Positions 6,680 through 16,033 of a DNA stretch of 64,000 bases are shown here, piece by piece. This DNA is from Mycobacterium shinjukuense (GTDB lineage: Bacteria > Actinomycetota > Actinomycetes > Mycobacteriales > Mycobacteriaceae), in contig NZ_AP022575.1 of the NCBI RefSeq assembly GCF_010730055.1, forward strand, positions 868,001 through 932,000, given 5' to 3'. Both the position numbers and the translations under genes were made by a program. The notes below the pieces were generated by a model that had not been told where the DNA came from, did not search any database, and saw only the letters and a list, made by a program, of their open reading frames with translations. Numbering within the stretch: position 1 is the first letter of the stretch; each line of letters begins with the position of its first letter.

Positions 6680-9331
6680 GTGACCGCCAGCTCCCGCCCC
6701 GTCGCCGATCAGCTGCCTAAGTCGTGGGATCCGGCCGCGATGGAGAGCGCGATCTATCAGAAGTGGCTGGACGCTGGCTACTTCACCGCCGACCCCACCA
6801 GCACCAAGCCGGCCTATTCGATCGTGCTGCCGCCGCCCAACGTGACCGGTAGCCTGCACATGGGCCACGCGCTGGAACACACCATGATGGACGCGTTGAC
6901 GCGCCGCAAGCGTATGCAGGGTTACGAGGTGCTGTGGCAGCCGGGCACCGACCATGCCGGAATCGCCACCCAGAGCGTGGTGGAAAATCAGCTGGCCGCG
7001 GATGGCAAGACCAAGGAGGACTTCGGCAGGGAGCTGTTCGCCGCCTTGGTCTGGGACTGGAAGCGCGAGTCGGGCGGTGCCATCGGTGGCCAGATGCGGC
7101 GTCTTGGTGACGGCGTGGACTGGAGCCGGGACCGGTTCACCATGGACGAGGGCCTGTCGCGAGCGGTGCGCACGATCTTCAAGAGGCTCTACGACGCCGG
7201 GCTGATCTATCGGGCCGAGCGGCTGGTCAATTGGTCGCCGGTGCTGCAAACCGCGATCTCCGACCTCGAGGTCAACTACCTCGACATCGAGGGCGAGCTG
7301 GTGTCGTTTCGGTACGGCTCGCTCGAGGACTCGCAGCCCCACATCGTGGTGGCCACCACCCGAGTGGAGACCATGCTGGGCGACACCGCGATTGCGGTCC
7401 ACCCAGACGACGAACGTTACCGTCACCTGGTCGGAACCAGGCTGCCGCACCCCTTCGTAGACCGATCGCTGATCATCGTCGCCGACGAGCACGTGGACCC
7501 CGAATTCGGCACCGGCGCGGTCAAGGTCACACCTGCTCACGACCCCAACGACTTCGAAATCGGGTTGCGGCATCAGTTGCCGATGCCTTCGATCCTGGAT
7601 ACCAAGGGCCGAATCGTCGACACCGGAACGCAATTCGACGGCATGGACCGCTTCCAGGCCCGGGTCGCGGTGCGCGAGGCGCTTGCCGCGCAGGGCCGGA
7701 TCGTCGAAGAGAAGCGCCCCTATCTGCATAGCGTCGGGCACTCCGAGCGCAGCGGCGAGCCCATCGAGCCTCGGCTGTCGCTGCAGTGGTGGGTGCGGGT
7801 GGAGTCGTTGGCCAAGGCCGCCGGTGATGCGGTTCGCAACGGGAACACCGTGATTCATCCAACCAGCCTCGAGCCGCGCTGGTTCTCCTGGGTCGACGAT
7901 ATGCACGACTGGTGCATCTCCCGGCAGCTGTGGTGGGGCCACCGTATCCCGATCTGGTACGGACCCAACGGAGAACAGGTGTGTGTGGGCCCGGACGAAA
8001 CGCCCCCTGAGGGGTGGGAGCAGGACCCCGACGTGCTGGATACTTGGTTCTCGTCCGCGCTGTGGCCGTTCTCCACGTTGGGTTGGCCGGACAAGACTCC
8101 GGAGCTGGAGAAGTTCTATCCGACAAGCGTTCTGGTGACCGGCTACGACATCTTGTTCTTCTGGGTCGCCCGGATGATGATGTTCGGCACCTTCGTCGGG
8201 GGCGACGATGCCATCACGCTCGACGGCCGCCGCGGCCCCCAGGTGCCGTTCACCGACGTGTTCTTGCATGGGCTGATCCGCGACGAGTTTGGTCGCAAGA
8301 TGAGCAAATCCAAGGGCAACATCGTCGACCCGCTGGACTGGATTGAGAAGTTCGGTGCCGACGCGCTGCGGTTCACACTGGCGCGCGGCGCCAGTCCCGG
8401 CGGCGACTTGGCCGTCAGCGAGGATGCCGTGCGGGCGTCGCGCAATTTCTGTACCAAGCTGTTCAACGCCACCCGGTATGCACTGCTCAACGGCGCGGCG
8501 GTGGCCCCCTTGCCGGCGCTTGACGAGCTGACCGACGCCGATCGCTGGATTCTCGGACGGTTGGAAGAGGTCCGGGCCGAAGTTGATTCGGCTTTCGATG
8601 GCTACGAGTTCAGCCGCGCCTGCGAGGCGCTTTACCACTTCACCTGGGACGAATTCTGCGACTGGTATGTCGAACTGGCCAAGACCCAGTTGGCCGAGGG
8701 CATCACGCATACCACCGCAGTGCTCGCCACCGTGTTGGACACGCTGCTGCGGTTGCTGCACCCGGTGATCCCGTTCATTACCGAGTCGCTGTGGCAAGCG
8801 CTGACAGGCCAGGAGTCTCTGGTTATCGCCGACTGGCCGCAATCTTCGGCCACCGAACTGGATCATGTTGTTGTGCAACGGATTAACGACCTGCAGAAGC
8901 TGGTTACCGAGGTGAGACGGTTCCGCAGCGATCAGGGGTTGGCGGACCGGCAGAAGGTACCGGCACGGCTGTCCGGGGTGCAGAGCTCGGATCTGGATGG
9001 CCAGGTTGCCGCCATCTCGTCGCTGGCGTGGCTCACCGCAGCCGGTCCGGACTTCCGGCCGTCGGTGTCGCTGGAAGTACGGCTGCGCGGAGGTACGGTC
9101 ATCGTCCAACTCGACACCTCAGGCACCATTGATGTCGCCGCCGAGCGCCGCCGCCTCGAAAAGGACCTGGCCACAGCGCAAAAGGAGCTGGCATCGACGG
9201 GCGCCAAATTGGCCAACGCGGACTTTCTGGCCAAGGCACCGGAAGCCGTCGTCGACAAGATCCGCGACCGCCGGAGGCTAGCACAACAGGAAGCCGACCG
9301 GATCGCGGCCAGGTTGGCTGCGCTGCAATGA
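6680..9331 (+). CDS. valS: Valyl-tRNA synthetase
   Basis: A class I aminoacyl-tRNA synthetase of 883 residues that charges tRNA-Val. The HIGH-type signature NVTGSLHMGHALEH is near residue 55-68 and the KMSKS loop GRKMSKSKGN near residue 540. Between them lies the CP1 editing domain (about 200-400) that removes mischarged threonine. The anticodon-binding domain follows (about 620-760). The last 70 residues form the Lys/Glu/Ala-rich coiled coil typical of ValRS. The GTG start is supported by family length and the adjacent -10. The stop overlaps the folC ATG (ATGA), so the two are translationally coupled. Confidence 0.97.
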   Translation: MTASSRPVADQLPKSWDPAAMESAIYQKWLDAGYFTADPTSTKPAYSIVLPPPNVTGSLHMGHALEHTMMDALTRRKRMQGYEVLWQPGTDHAGIATQSVVENQLAADGKTKEDFGRELFAALVWDWKRESGGAIGGQMRRLGDGVDWSRDRFTMDEGLSRAVRTIFKRLYDAGLIYRAERLVNWSPVLQTAISDLEVNYLDIEGELVSFRYGSLEDSQPHIVVATTRVETMLGDTAIAVHPDDERYRHLVGTRLPHPFVDRSLIIVADEHVDPEFGTGAVKVTPAHDPNDFEIGLRHQLPMPSILDTKGRIVDTGTQFDGMDRFQARVAVREALAAQGRIVEEKRPYLHSVGHSERSGEPIEPRLSLQWWVRVESLAKAAGDAVRNGNTVIHPTSLEPRWFSWVDDMHDWCISRQLWWGHRIPIWYGPNGEQVCVGPDETPPEGWEQDPDVLDTWFSSALWPFSTLGWPDKTPELEKFYPTSVLVTGYDILFFWVARMMMFGTFVGGDDAITLDGRRGPQVPFTDVFLHGLIRDEFGRKMSKSKGNIVDPLDWIEKFGADALRFTLARGASPGGDLAVSEDAVRASRNFCTKLFNATRYALLNGAAVAPLPALDELTDADRWILGRLEEVRAEVDSAFDGYEFSRACEALYHFTWDEFCDWYVELAKTQLAEGITHTTAVLATVLDTLLRLLHPVIPFITESLWQALTGQESLVIADWPQSSATELDHVVVQRINDLQKLVTEVRRFRSDQGLADRQKVPARLSGVQSSDLDGQVAAISSLAWLTAAGPDFRPSVSLEVRLRGGTVIVQLDTSGTIDVAAERRRLEKDLATAQKELASTGAKLANADFLAKAPEAVVDKIRDRRRLAQQEADRIAARLAALQ

Positions 9332-10770
9332 ATTCCGGATCGCCGGCCTGGTGGAAGCACCGTCCGGCTAGCAATACGGGGCCGACGCCGGACGAGATTG
9401 CCTCTCTGCTGCAAGTCGAGCATCTACTCGACCAGCGCTGGCCCGAGACCCGCATCGAGCCCAGCTTGACCCGCATCGCCGCACTCATGGACCTGCTGGG
9501 CTCACCGCAATTGAACTACCCGTCGATCCACATCGCGGGCACCAACGGCAAGACCTCGGTTGCGCGGATGGTCGACGCGTTGGTGACCGCGCTACAGCAA
9601 CGCACCGGCCGAACCACCAGCCCACACCTGCAGTCGGCGGTGGAACGCATCAGCATCGACGGCCTGCCGATCAGCCCGGCCCAGTATGTGGCGACGTACC
9701 GGGAGATCGAGCCGTTCGTCCAGATGATCGACCAGCAGTCATCGGCCGCCGGTGGGCCGGCCATGAGCAAGTTCGAGGTCGTCACCGCGATGGCGTTCGC
9801 GGCGTTCGCGGACGCACCCGTTGACGTCGCCGTGGTCGAGGTCGGTCTGGGCGGACGTTGGGATGCCACCAATGTGATCAACGCGCCGGTGGCGGTCATC
9901 ACCCCAATCAGCGTCGACCACGTCGACTACCTGGGGCAGGACATCACCGCGATCGCCGGCGAGAAGGCGGGCATCGTCACCCGGGCGGCCGAGGGTTCGC
10001 CAGACACCGTCGCCGTCATCGGGCGTCAGACACCGGAGGTGATGGCGGTCCTGCTGGCCCAGGCGGTCGCCGCCGACGCCGCGGTGGCCCGGGAGGATTC
10101 CGAATTCGCGGTGCTGGGCAGACGGGTCGCGGTCGGCGGGCAGGTGCTGCGACTGCAGGGTCTGGGCGGGGTGTACTCCGACATCTACCTGCCGCTGCAC
10201 GGTGAACACCAGGCGCACAACGCGGCGGTGGCCCTTGCCGCCGTCGAGGGGTTTTTCGGCGCCGGCGCGCAGCGTCAACTTGATGTCGAGGCGGTCCGGG
10301 CCGGTTTCGCCGCCGTCACCAGCCCCGGGCGGCTGGAGCGCATGCGCAGCGCGCCAACGGTGTTCATCGATGCCGCGCACAATCCGGCCGGGGCGGCGGC
10401 ACTGGCCCAGACGCTGGCCGCCGAGTTCGACTTCCGGATGCTGGTCGGTGTCCTTAGCGTGATGGCCGACAAGGACGTCGACGGCATCCTCGCCGCGCTC
10501 GAGCCGGTGTTCGATTCCGTCGTGGTGACCCACAATGGGTCGGCGCGGGCGCTGGACGCGGAATCGCTGGCGTTGGCGGCACGGGAGCGGTTCGGACCCG
10601 ACCGGGTGACCACCGCAGCGAACCTGCGCGACGCTATCGACGCGGCGACCGCGCTGGTCGACGACGCCGCGGCAGCAGGTGACGCGTGCTCGGGCGCCGG
10701 AATCGTGATTACCGGCTCGGTGGTCACCGCCGGGGCCGCGCGCACCTTGTTCGGTCGTGATCCCGAATGA
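9328..10770 (+). CDS. folC: Folylpolyglutamate synthase / dihydrofolate synthase
   Basis: This 480-residue enzyme adds glutamates to folates and joins dihydropteroate to glutamate. The ATP-binding loop IHIAGTNGKTSVARMV is near residues 66-81 and GLGGRWDATNVI is the second family signature. DAAHNPAGAAALAQTLA in the C-terminal half is the Mur-ligase-like ADP-binding element. It overlaps valS by 4 bases upstream and the next gene by 4 bases downstream. The valS-folC arrangement is common in Gram-positive bacteria. Homologue of Rv2447c. Confidence 0.95.
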   Translation: MNSGSPAWWKHRPASNTGPTPDEIASLLQVEHLLDQRWPETRIEPSLTRIAALMDLLGSPQLNYPSIHIAGTNGKTSVARMVDALVTALQQRTGRTTSPHLQSAVERISIDGLPISPAQYVATYREIEPFVQMIDQQSSAAGGPAMSKFEVVTAMAFAAFADAPVDVAVVEVGLGGRWDATNVINAPVAVITPISVDHVDYLGQDITAIAGEKAGIVTRAAEGSPDTVAVIGRQTPEVMAVLLAQAVAADAAVAREDSEFAVLGRRVAVGGQVLRLQGLGGVYSDIYLPLHGEHQAHNAAVALAAVEGFFGAGAQRQLDVEAVRAGFAAVTSPGRLERMRSAPTVFIDAAHNPAGAAALAQTLAAEFDFRMLVGVLSVMADKDVDGILAALEPVFDSVVVTHNGSARALDAESLALAARERFGPDRVTTAANLRDAIDAATALVDDAAAAGDACSGAGIVITGSVVTAGAARTLFGRDPE

Positions 10771-11162
10771 CTGAGCTCCCCGAGGATCAGGCCCCGACAC
10801 CGCGGGCGGACCCGTGGCGGAGTTTCGGGGCGGTGATGGCCGCGACGCTGATCCTGGAGGCGATCGTGGTGCTGCTGGGCTTGCCGGTGGTGGGTGCGGT
10901 CGGCGGCGGTCTGACTGCGGTGTCGCTGGTCTACCTGATCGGGTTGGCCGCATTGCTGATCCTGCTGGCCGGTCTGCAGCGCAAACCTTGGGCTATCTGG
11001 GTGAATTTGGGCGTGCAGACGATCCCCATCGCCGGCTTCGTGGTATACCCCGGCGTGGGTTTCATCGGTGTGCTGTTTGCCGCATTGTGGATCCTGATCG
11101 CCTACTTGCGCGCGGAGGTCCGAGGCCGGCAGGAACGCGGATCGTCGGCCGCGGGCAGGTGA
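10767..11162 (+). CDS. DUF4233 membrane protein
   Basis: A 131-residue integral membrane protein (Rv2446c homologue) of unknown function. After a short Pro/Asp-rich N-terminus it has about four hydrophobic segments: AATLILEAIVVLLGLPVV, LVYLIGLAALLILLAGL, IWVNLGVQTIPIAGFVVY and VGFIGVLFAALWILIAYL. A short Arg-rich tail is probably cytoplasmic. The ATG overlaps the folC stop (ATGA), making it the third gene of a valS-folC operon. The conserved position suggests a housekeeping role. Confidence 0.85.
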   Translation: MTELPEDQAPTPRADPWRSFGAVMAATLILEAIVVLLGLPVVGAVGGGLTAVSLVYLIGLAALLILLAGLQRKPWAIWVNLGVQTIPIAGFVVYPGVGFIGVLFAALWILIAYLRAEVRGRQERGSSAAGR

Positions 11163-11441
11163 GTCCCGCCAGGCGCGGCCTATGAGTCGGCGTATTTCAC
11201 GATTTGCCGGGGCTTGCCGACCACCCGCTCGCCGGTCCACATGTTCAGCGACGAGTCGATGGATAAGCTTCCAACCGGCCTCTGGGGAGGTTTCCGACGG
11301 TTAGTTCTTTGCTTGCAGGATGCATCTGGAGGTCGCCGATGCCGTGTGTGATCGTGGCGGTCGCTGGCTCAAGATTGGGATCGGCGACGTGTCGGCATCC
11401 AGGTTTGGGCATCCCTCGGCGGTCACCTACTGTTGGGCACC
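11163..11441. other. Intergenic region upstream of ndkA
   Basis: There is no intact gene here. On the minus strand at 11180-11266 there is a short coding-like stretch ending GERVVGKPRQIVKYADS before a TAG. It has no start region and no family I can name, so it may be the tail of a lost gene. The remainder presumably holds the ndkA promoter, but I see no convincing -35/-10 pair. Confidence 0.4.
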
Positions 11442-11852
11442 GTGACCGAACGGACCCTCGTATTGATCAAGCCGGACGCCATAGAACGCCAGTTGATAGG
11501 TGAGGTCATCAGCCGCATCGAGCGCAAAGGCCTCACCATCGCGGCCCTAGAGCTCAGGACCGTCAGCGAGGAGCTGGCCAGCCGTCATTACGCCGAACAC
11601 GAAGGCAAGCCATTTTTCGGATCGTTGCTGGAGTTCATTACCTCCGGACCGGTGGTGGCCGCGATCGTGGTTGGCCCGCGCGCGATCGAGGCGTTTCGCC
11701 AGCTTGCCGGCGGCACCGACCCGGTGGCACAGGCCGCGCCGGGCACCATCCGCGGTGACTTTGGCCTGGAAACGCAGTTCAACTTGGTGCATGGTTCGGA
11801 CTCGGCCGAGTCGGCTCGGCGCGAGATCGCGCTCTGGTTTCCCGGCGTCTAA
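11442..11852 (+). CDS. ndkA: Nucleoside diphosphate kinase
   Basis: A 136-residue kinase, the same length as Rv2445c, that balances NTP and dNTP pools through a phospho-histidine intermediate. The active-site histidine is in NLVHGSDSAESA near residue 117. The N-terminus ERTLVLIKPDAIERQLIGE and the Kpn-loop region IVVGPRAIEAFRQLAGGTDP are typical. I chose the GTG at 11442 because it gives exactly the family length; the GTG at 11433 adds only three residues. The gene stands alone between two gaps. Confidence 0.95.
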   Translation: MTERTLVLIKPDAIERQLIGEVISRIERKGLTIAALELRTVSEELASRHYAEHEGKPFFGSLLEFITSGPVVAAIVVGPRAIEAFRQLAGGTDPVAQAAPGTIRGDFGLETQFNLVHGSDSAESARREIALWFPGV

Positions 11853-11923
11853 CGCCACAGCGGGCGCTGAGCGGGTTGCAGATCACCCGGCTCAGCGGGG
11901 CGTGACCCCGCCAAACGATGTGG

Positions 11924-11929
11924 GATACT
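11924..11929 (+). promoter_or_regulatory. Candidate rne promoter -10 with long 5' leader
   Basis: GATACT (in TGGGATACTGATG) lies about 240 bases upstream of the rne GTG, and TGACCC at 11903 could act as a weak -35. A long rne leader is known in M. smegmatis, with a reported length close to this. The leader (about 11937-12175) is G/C rich with several short inverted repeats and no ORF I trust. Confidence 0.45.
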
Positions 11930-12175
11930 GATGTCGGGTGAACGTCGTCGTACCGGTGGCAGACACCCGGATGAAGACTTGGACAAGCGCGACCATCGCC
12001 ATTCCGTGATGCGGCGCGGCGTGTCGAGCCGTCATTCAGCACGGCGCCGAGCGGGCTCACCGTGAGCCGCTCGGGGCAAGACCATCACAAGCCCGGGAGT
12101 AGTGGGCCGGGCCGATAGCGAAGCCCTCGCGTGGCCGCGTTCGATAGGACGCGCCCGGGGGCTTGAGGAGAATAC

Positions 12176-15130
12176 GTGGTAGAGGGTGCCCCATCGTCAG
12201 AATCAACAAACCAGCCGATCGAGCGTGAGGAGTTACCGGACCGCCTTCGAGTCCATTCCCTGGCGCGAACGTTGGGAACCACCAGCCAGCGGGTGCTGGA
12301 CGCGTTGACCTCGCTCGACGGACGGATCCGCAGCGCTCATTCCACCGTGGATCACGTCGATGCGGTTCGGGTGCGCGATCTGCTGGCTGCCCAAGCCCCG
12401 GACGCACCCGCCACCACGGGTGTGCCGGGCGCCACCGATGCGCCACCGGCCCCCGACCTCCCCACGCCCGGCGAACCCGAATCCAGGCTGATGCTGCAGA
12501 CCCCGGAGACCCCGCCGGGCCCGCAGACGGATGTCGAGCGGCCGCACTACATGCCGCTGTTTGTCGCGCCGCAACCCATCGAGCTCGACGACGACGCGGG
12601 CGATGACTATGCCGACGACACCGACGACGCCGATGGCTACGGCCCGGAGGACGACGACGAGCAAACCGGACGGCCCGCGAGCCGGCGCCGCCGTCGTGGC
12701 CGGCGCGGACGTGGTCGCGGACGCGGGGAGCAGAACGGATCCGACGGCCCAGCAGACGGCCGCGCCGGCGACGACGCCAATGGCCCGGCCGATCGGGAAG
12801 CCGAGCAATGGGCCCAGCCGGGCGCCCCAAACGTGGAGGCCACCGGCTCCGAGGACATCGCCGGCCCAGCGGCCGAGGACGCCGACGACACCGAGACCGG
12901 CGAGGCGGACAACGGTTCGCCGGAGGCCGGCACCCGTCGCCGGCGCCGCCGACGGCGGCGCAAGTCGGGTGCGGGTGAGGATAGCGACGAGGGTCCAGCA
13001 CCCGACGATCCGCCCAACACCGTCGTGCACGAACGTGCGCCGCGCGCGGGGGCCAAGCCCGGCTCGGATGTCGCCGACGACGACGGTGCCGCCGAGATCA
13101 AGGGCATCGACGGCTCGACTCGGCTGGAGGCCAAGCGTCAGCGCCGCCGCGACGGGCGGGACGCGGGACGGCGCCGCCCGCCGGTGTTGACCGAGGCCGA
13201 ATTCTTGGCTCGCCGCGAGGCTGTCGAGCGGGTCATGGTCGTCCGCGACCGGGTGCGCACCGAGCCGCCGCACGCGGGCGCCCGGTACACCCAGATCGCG
13301 GTGCTCGAAGACGGCATCGTGGTGGAGCATTACGTCACGTCTGCGGCCTCTGCCTCGCTGGTGGGCAACATCTACCTGGGGATCGTGCAGAACGTGCTGC
13401 CCTCGATGGAGGCGGCCTTCGTCGACATCGGTCGTGGCCGCAACGGCGTGCTCTACGCCGGCGAAGTCAACTGGGAGGCCGCCGGGTTGGGCGGGGCCGA
13501 CCGCAGGATCGAACAGGCCCTCACACCTGGCGACTACGTGGTGGTGCAGGTCAGCAAGGATCCGGTCGGGCACAAGGGCGCGCGGCTGACCACCCAGGTG
13601 TCGCTGGCCGGCCGTTACCTCGTTTACGTGCCCGGTGCCTCGTCGACGGGGATCAGCCGCAAGCTGCCCGACACCGAACGTCAGCGGCTCAAGGAGATCC
13701 TGCGCGAGGTGGTGCCGTCCGACGCGGGCGTGATCATCCGTACCGCGTCCGAGGGGGTCAAAGAGGAGGACATCCGCGCGGACGTCGCCCGACTGCAGGA
13801 GCGCTGGAATCAGATCCAGGCCAAGGCAACCGAGATCAAGGAGAAGGCCGCCGGTGCCGCCGTCGCGCTCTACGAGGAACCGGGCGTGCTGGTCAAGGTG
13901 ATTCGTGACTTGTTCAACGAGGATTTCTCCGGGCTCATCGTCTCCGGAGAGGAAGCCTGGACAACGATCAACGATTACGTGAATTCAGTTGCGCCCGAAT
14001 TAATTCCGAAGCTGACCAAGTACGAAGCCGCTGCCGGGCCGGACGGGCAGTCCGGCCCGGACGTGTTCGCGGTGCATCGCATCGACGAGCAGTTGGCCAA
14101 GGCGATGGACCGCAAGGTGTGGCTGCCGTCGGGCGGCACGTTGGTGATCGACCGGACCGAAGCGATGACGGTGATCGACGTCAACACCGGCAAGTTCACC
14201 GGTTCGGGGGGAAACCTCGAGCAGACTGTCACCAAGAACAACCTCGAAGCCGCCGAGGAGATCGTGCGCCAGCTGCGGCTGCGCGATATCGGCGGCATTG
14301 TGGTCATCGACTTCATCGACATGGTGCTGGAATCCAACCGCGACCTGGTGTTGCGTCGACTGACCGAGGCGCTGGCCCGCGACCGCACCCGCCATCAGGT
14401 GTCAGAGGTGACGTCGCTGGGCCTGGTGCAGGTGACCCGCAAGCGGCTGGGAACCGGGTTGATCGAGGCGTTTTCCACCTCGTGTCCTAACTGCGGGGGC
14501 CGCGGGATCCTGTTGCACGCCGACCCGGTCGATGCGGCGGCGACCGGACGCAAGCCTGAGTCCGGCGGTCGGCGGGGCAGGCGATCGAAGAAGAGCCGAT
14601 CCGAGGAGCCCACGGTGGCCAAGGTCCCCGCGCACACGCCGGGTGAGCATCCGTTGTTCAAGGCGATGGCCGCGGGCTTGTCCGCGGCGGCCGAACGCGG
14701 TGACGGCGAATCGGGAGAGCCCGGCGCGGAGCTCGCCGCCGAGATCGACGAGCAGACCGAAGACCAAGTGCCGGCCGACTTCGAAGACACCGACTTCGCG
14801 GACACCGAAGACACCGACGAAGTCGACGTGGAGCTCGTCGACGATGTGGACCTCGACGACGACGAGCTCGACGAGGACCTCGTTGACGACGATGAGGACC
14901 TCGACGACGATCTGGACGTGTCCGACGAGGAAGCCGACGAGGACATTGACGAGGACACCGAGGACGACCCCGAGGACGACTCCGACGGCGGGGGGGCAGG
15001 CGCCGACGTGGGGGACGGCACCGGCGTCCCGGTCACCCCAGCCGCCCCGATTCAGGTCGTGTCGACCGTCGGGCGACCGCGGCGGCGCGCGGCCGGTCGG
15101 CCGGCCGGCCCGCCGATCCACCTGGACTGA
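12176..15130 (+). CDS. rne: Ribonuclease E
   Basis: The main mRNA-decay and rRNA-processing endonuclease, 984 residues (Rv2444c homologue, about 950). Residues 1 to about 330 are low-complexity, acidic and Arg-rich (RRRRGRRGRGRGRG), as expected for the RNA-binding and scaffolding arm that mycobacteria carry at the N-terminus. The S1 and RNase H-like core runs from about 365 to 770. VIDVNTGKFTGSGGN near 664-680 and VVIDFIDM near 705-712 hold the catalytic aspartates. The Zn-link CPNCGGRG is near 769. The C-terminal 150 residues are extremely Asp/Glu rich. The GTG is preceded by GAGGAG 5 bases upstream. Confidence 0.95.
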   Translation: MVEGAPSSESTNQPIEREELPDRLRVHSLARTLGTTSQRVLDALTSLDGRIRSAHSTVDHVDAVRVRDLLAAQAPDAPATTGVPGATDAPPAPDLPTPGEPESRLMLQTPETPPGPQTDVERPHYMPLFVAPQPIELDDDAGDDYADDTDDADGYGPEDDDEQTGRPASRRRRRGRRGRGRGRGEQNGSDGPADGRAGDDANGPADREAEQWAQPGAPNVEATGSEDIAGPAAEDADDTETGEADNGSPEAGTRRRRRRRRRKSGAGEDSDEGPAPDDPPNTVVHERAPRAGAKPGSDVADDDGAAEIKGIDGSTRLEAKRQRRRDGRDAGRRRPPVLTEAEFLARREAVERVMVVRDRVRTEPPHAGARYTQIAVLEDGIVVEHYVTSAASASLVGNIYLGIVQNVLPSMEAAFVDIGRGRNGVLYAGEVNWEAAGLGGADRRIEQALTPGDYVVVQVSKDPVGHKGARLTTQVSLAGRYLVYVPGASSTGISRKLPDTERQRLKEILREVVPSDAGVIIRTASEGVKEEDIRADVARLQERWNQIQAKATEIKEKAAGAAVALYEEPGVLVKVIRDLFNEDFSGLIVSGEEAWTTINDYVNSVAPELIPKLTKYEAAAGPDGQSGPDVFAVHRIDEQLAKAMDRKVWLPSGGTLVIDRTEAMTVIDVNTGKFTGSGGNLEQTVTKNNLEAAEEIVRQLRLRDIGGIVVIDFIDMVLESNRDLVLRRLTEALARDRTRHQVSEVTSLGLVQVTRKRLGTGLIEAFSTSCPNCGGRGILLHADPVDAAATGRKPESGGRRGRRSKKSRSEEPTVAKVPAHTPGEHPLFKAMAAGLSAAAERGDGESGEPGAELAAEIDEQTEDQVPADFEDTDFADTEDTDEVDVELVDDVDLDDDELDEDLVDDDEDLDDDLDVSDEEADEDIDEDTEDDPEDDSDGGGAGADVGDGTGVPVTPAAPIQVVSTVGRPRRRAAGRPAGPPIHLD

Positions 15131-15150
15131 ACCCACACAGTGGCGCCGGT

Positions 15151-15180
15151 TTGACCCTGTAGCCGCTGGTCACGTACCCT
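15151..15180 (+). promoter_or_regulatory. Candidate promoter of rplU-rpmA
   Basis: TTGACC (15151-15156) and TACCCT (15175-15180) are separated by 18 bases, a good housekeeping-sigma pattern. This gives a leader of roughly 150 bases before rplU. M. tuberculosis has dctA between rne and rplU; here only this 208-base gap remains. Confidence 0.6.
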
Positions 15181-15338
15181 GGGGCAGTTGTCGTCAGGCT
15201 GGACAGATTGGGTTCTGGCCGGTGGCAGCGGGACACACAGGCCCGCGCCCCAACGCCCATCCGCGCACCGCCGGTGGCACGCGCGCGAAGCGCGACGCAC
15301 GCAGAAGGCAGAAGACCGAGGAAGAGGCAGGAGCACCG

Positions 15339-15650
15339 ATGGCGAGCTACGCAGTCGCCAAGACCGGCGGCAAGCAGTACAAAGTCGCCGTCGGAGACGT
15401 GGTCAAGGTCGAGAAGATCGACTCCGAGCCCGGGGCGAAGGTGTCGCTGCCGGTGGTCCTGGTCGTGGACGGTGCCAGCGTCACCACCGATGCCAAGGCC
15501 CTGGCCAAGGTCGCGGTCACCGGCGAGGTACTCGAGCACACCAAGGGCCCCAAGATCCGTATCCACAAGTTCAAGAACAAGACCCGCTACCACAAGCGGC
15601 AGGGGCACCGCCAGCAGCTGACGGTGCTGAAGGTCACCGGCATCACATAG
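15339..15650 (+). CDS. rplU: 50S ribosomal protein L21
   Basis: A 103-residue large-subunit protein that binds 23S rRNA. It starts MASYAVAKTGGKQYKVAVGD and ends with the L21 signature KIRIHKFKNKTRYHKRQGHR followed by QQLTVLKVTGI. The frame is open far upstream through the end of rne, but the ATG at 15339 gives the family length and follows AGGCAGGAG. rpmA begins 14 bases after the stop, the usual L21-L27 pair. Confidence 0.97.
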   Translation: MASYAVAKTGGKQYKVAVGDVVKVEKIDSEPGAKVSLPVVLVVDGASVTTDAKALAKVAVTGEVLEHTKGPKIRIHKFKNKTRYHKRQGHRQQLTVLKVTGIT

Positions 15651-15664
15651 CGGAGGCGACAGAC

Positions 15665-15931
15665 ATGGCACACAAGAAGGGCGCTTCCAGCTCGCGCAAC
15701 GGCCGCGACTCCGCCGCCCAGCGGCTGGGCGTCAAGCGGTTCGGGGGGCAGGTCGTCAAGGCCGGTGAGATCCTGGTTCGCCAGCGCGGCACCAAATTCC
15801 ATCCGGGCGCGGGCGTGGGGCGCGGCGGCGACGACACGTTGTTCGCCAAGGCCGCCGGGGCGGTCGAGTTCGGCGTCAAGCGCGGACGCAAGACGGTGAG
15901 CATCGTCGCGCCGTCCGCTCGGGGTGCCTAG
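15665..15931 (+). CDS. rpmA: 50S ribosomal protein L27
   Basis: An 88-residue protein near the peptidyl-transferase centre. It starts MAHKKGASSSRNGRDSAAQR, the canonical L27 N-terminus without a cleavable extension. VGRGGDDTLFAKAAGAVEF is the family signature region. The ATG at 15665 is fixed by this N-terminus. It is co-transcribed with rplU; obg follows after 102 bases. Confidence 0.97.
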   Translation: MAHKKGASSSRNGRDSAAQRLGVKRFGGQVVKAGEILVRQRGTKFHPGAGVGRGGDDTLFAKAAGAVEFGVKRGRKTVSIVAPSARGA

Positions 15932-16033
15932 TCGCGGCTATCTTCGGGTTGAGAGCGACGTTTTGCGGCCGGTCGCTCGCTCACGGTCTGCCAACGTGGG
16001 TTTCGTCGTGGAAGGGTAAGGCAAGGAACCTCG

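Noticed and set aside
6623..9109. An 828-residue open frame antisense to valS
   Set aside because: It mirrors valS codons, has no family motif, and valS is certain. Long antisense frames are expected in GC-rich DNA.
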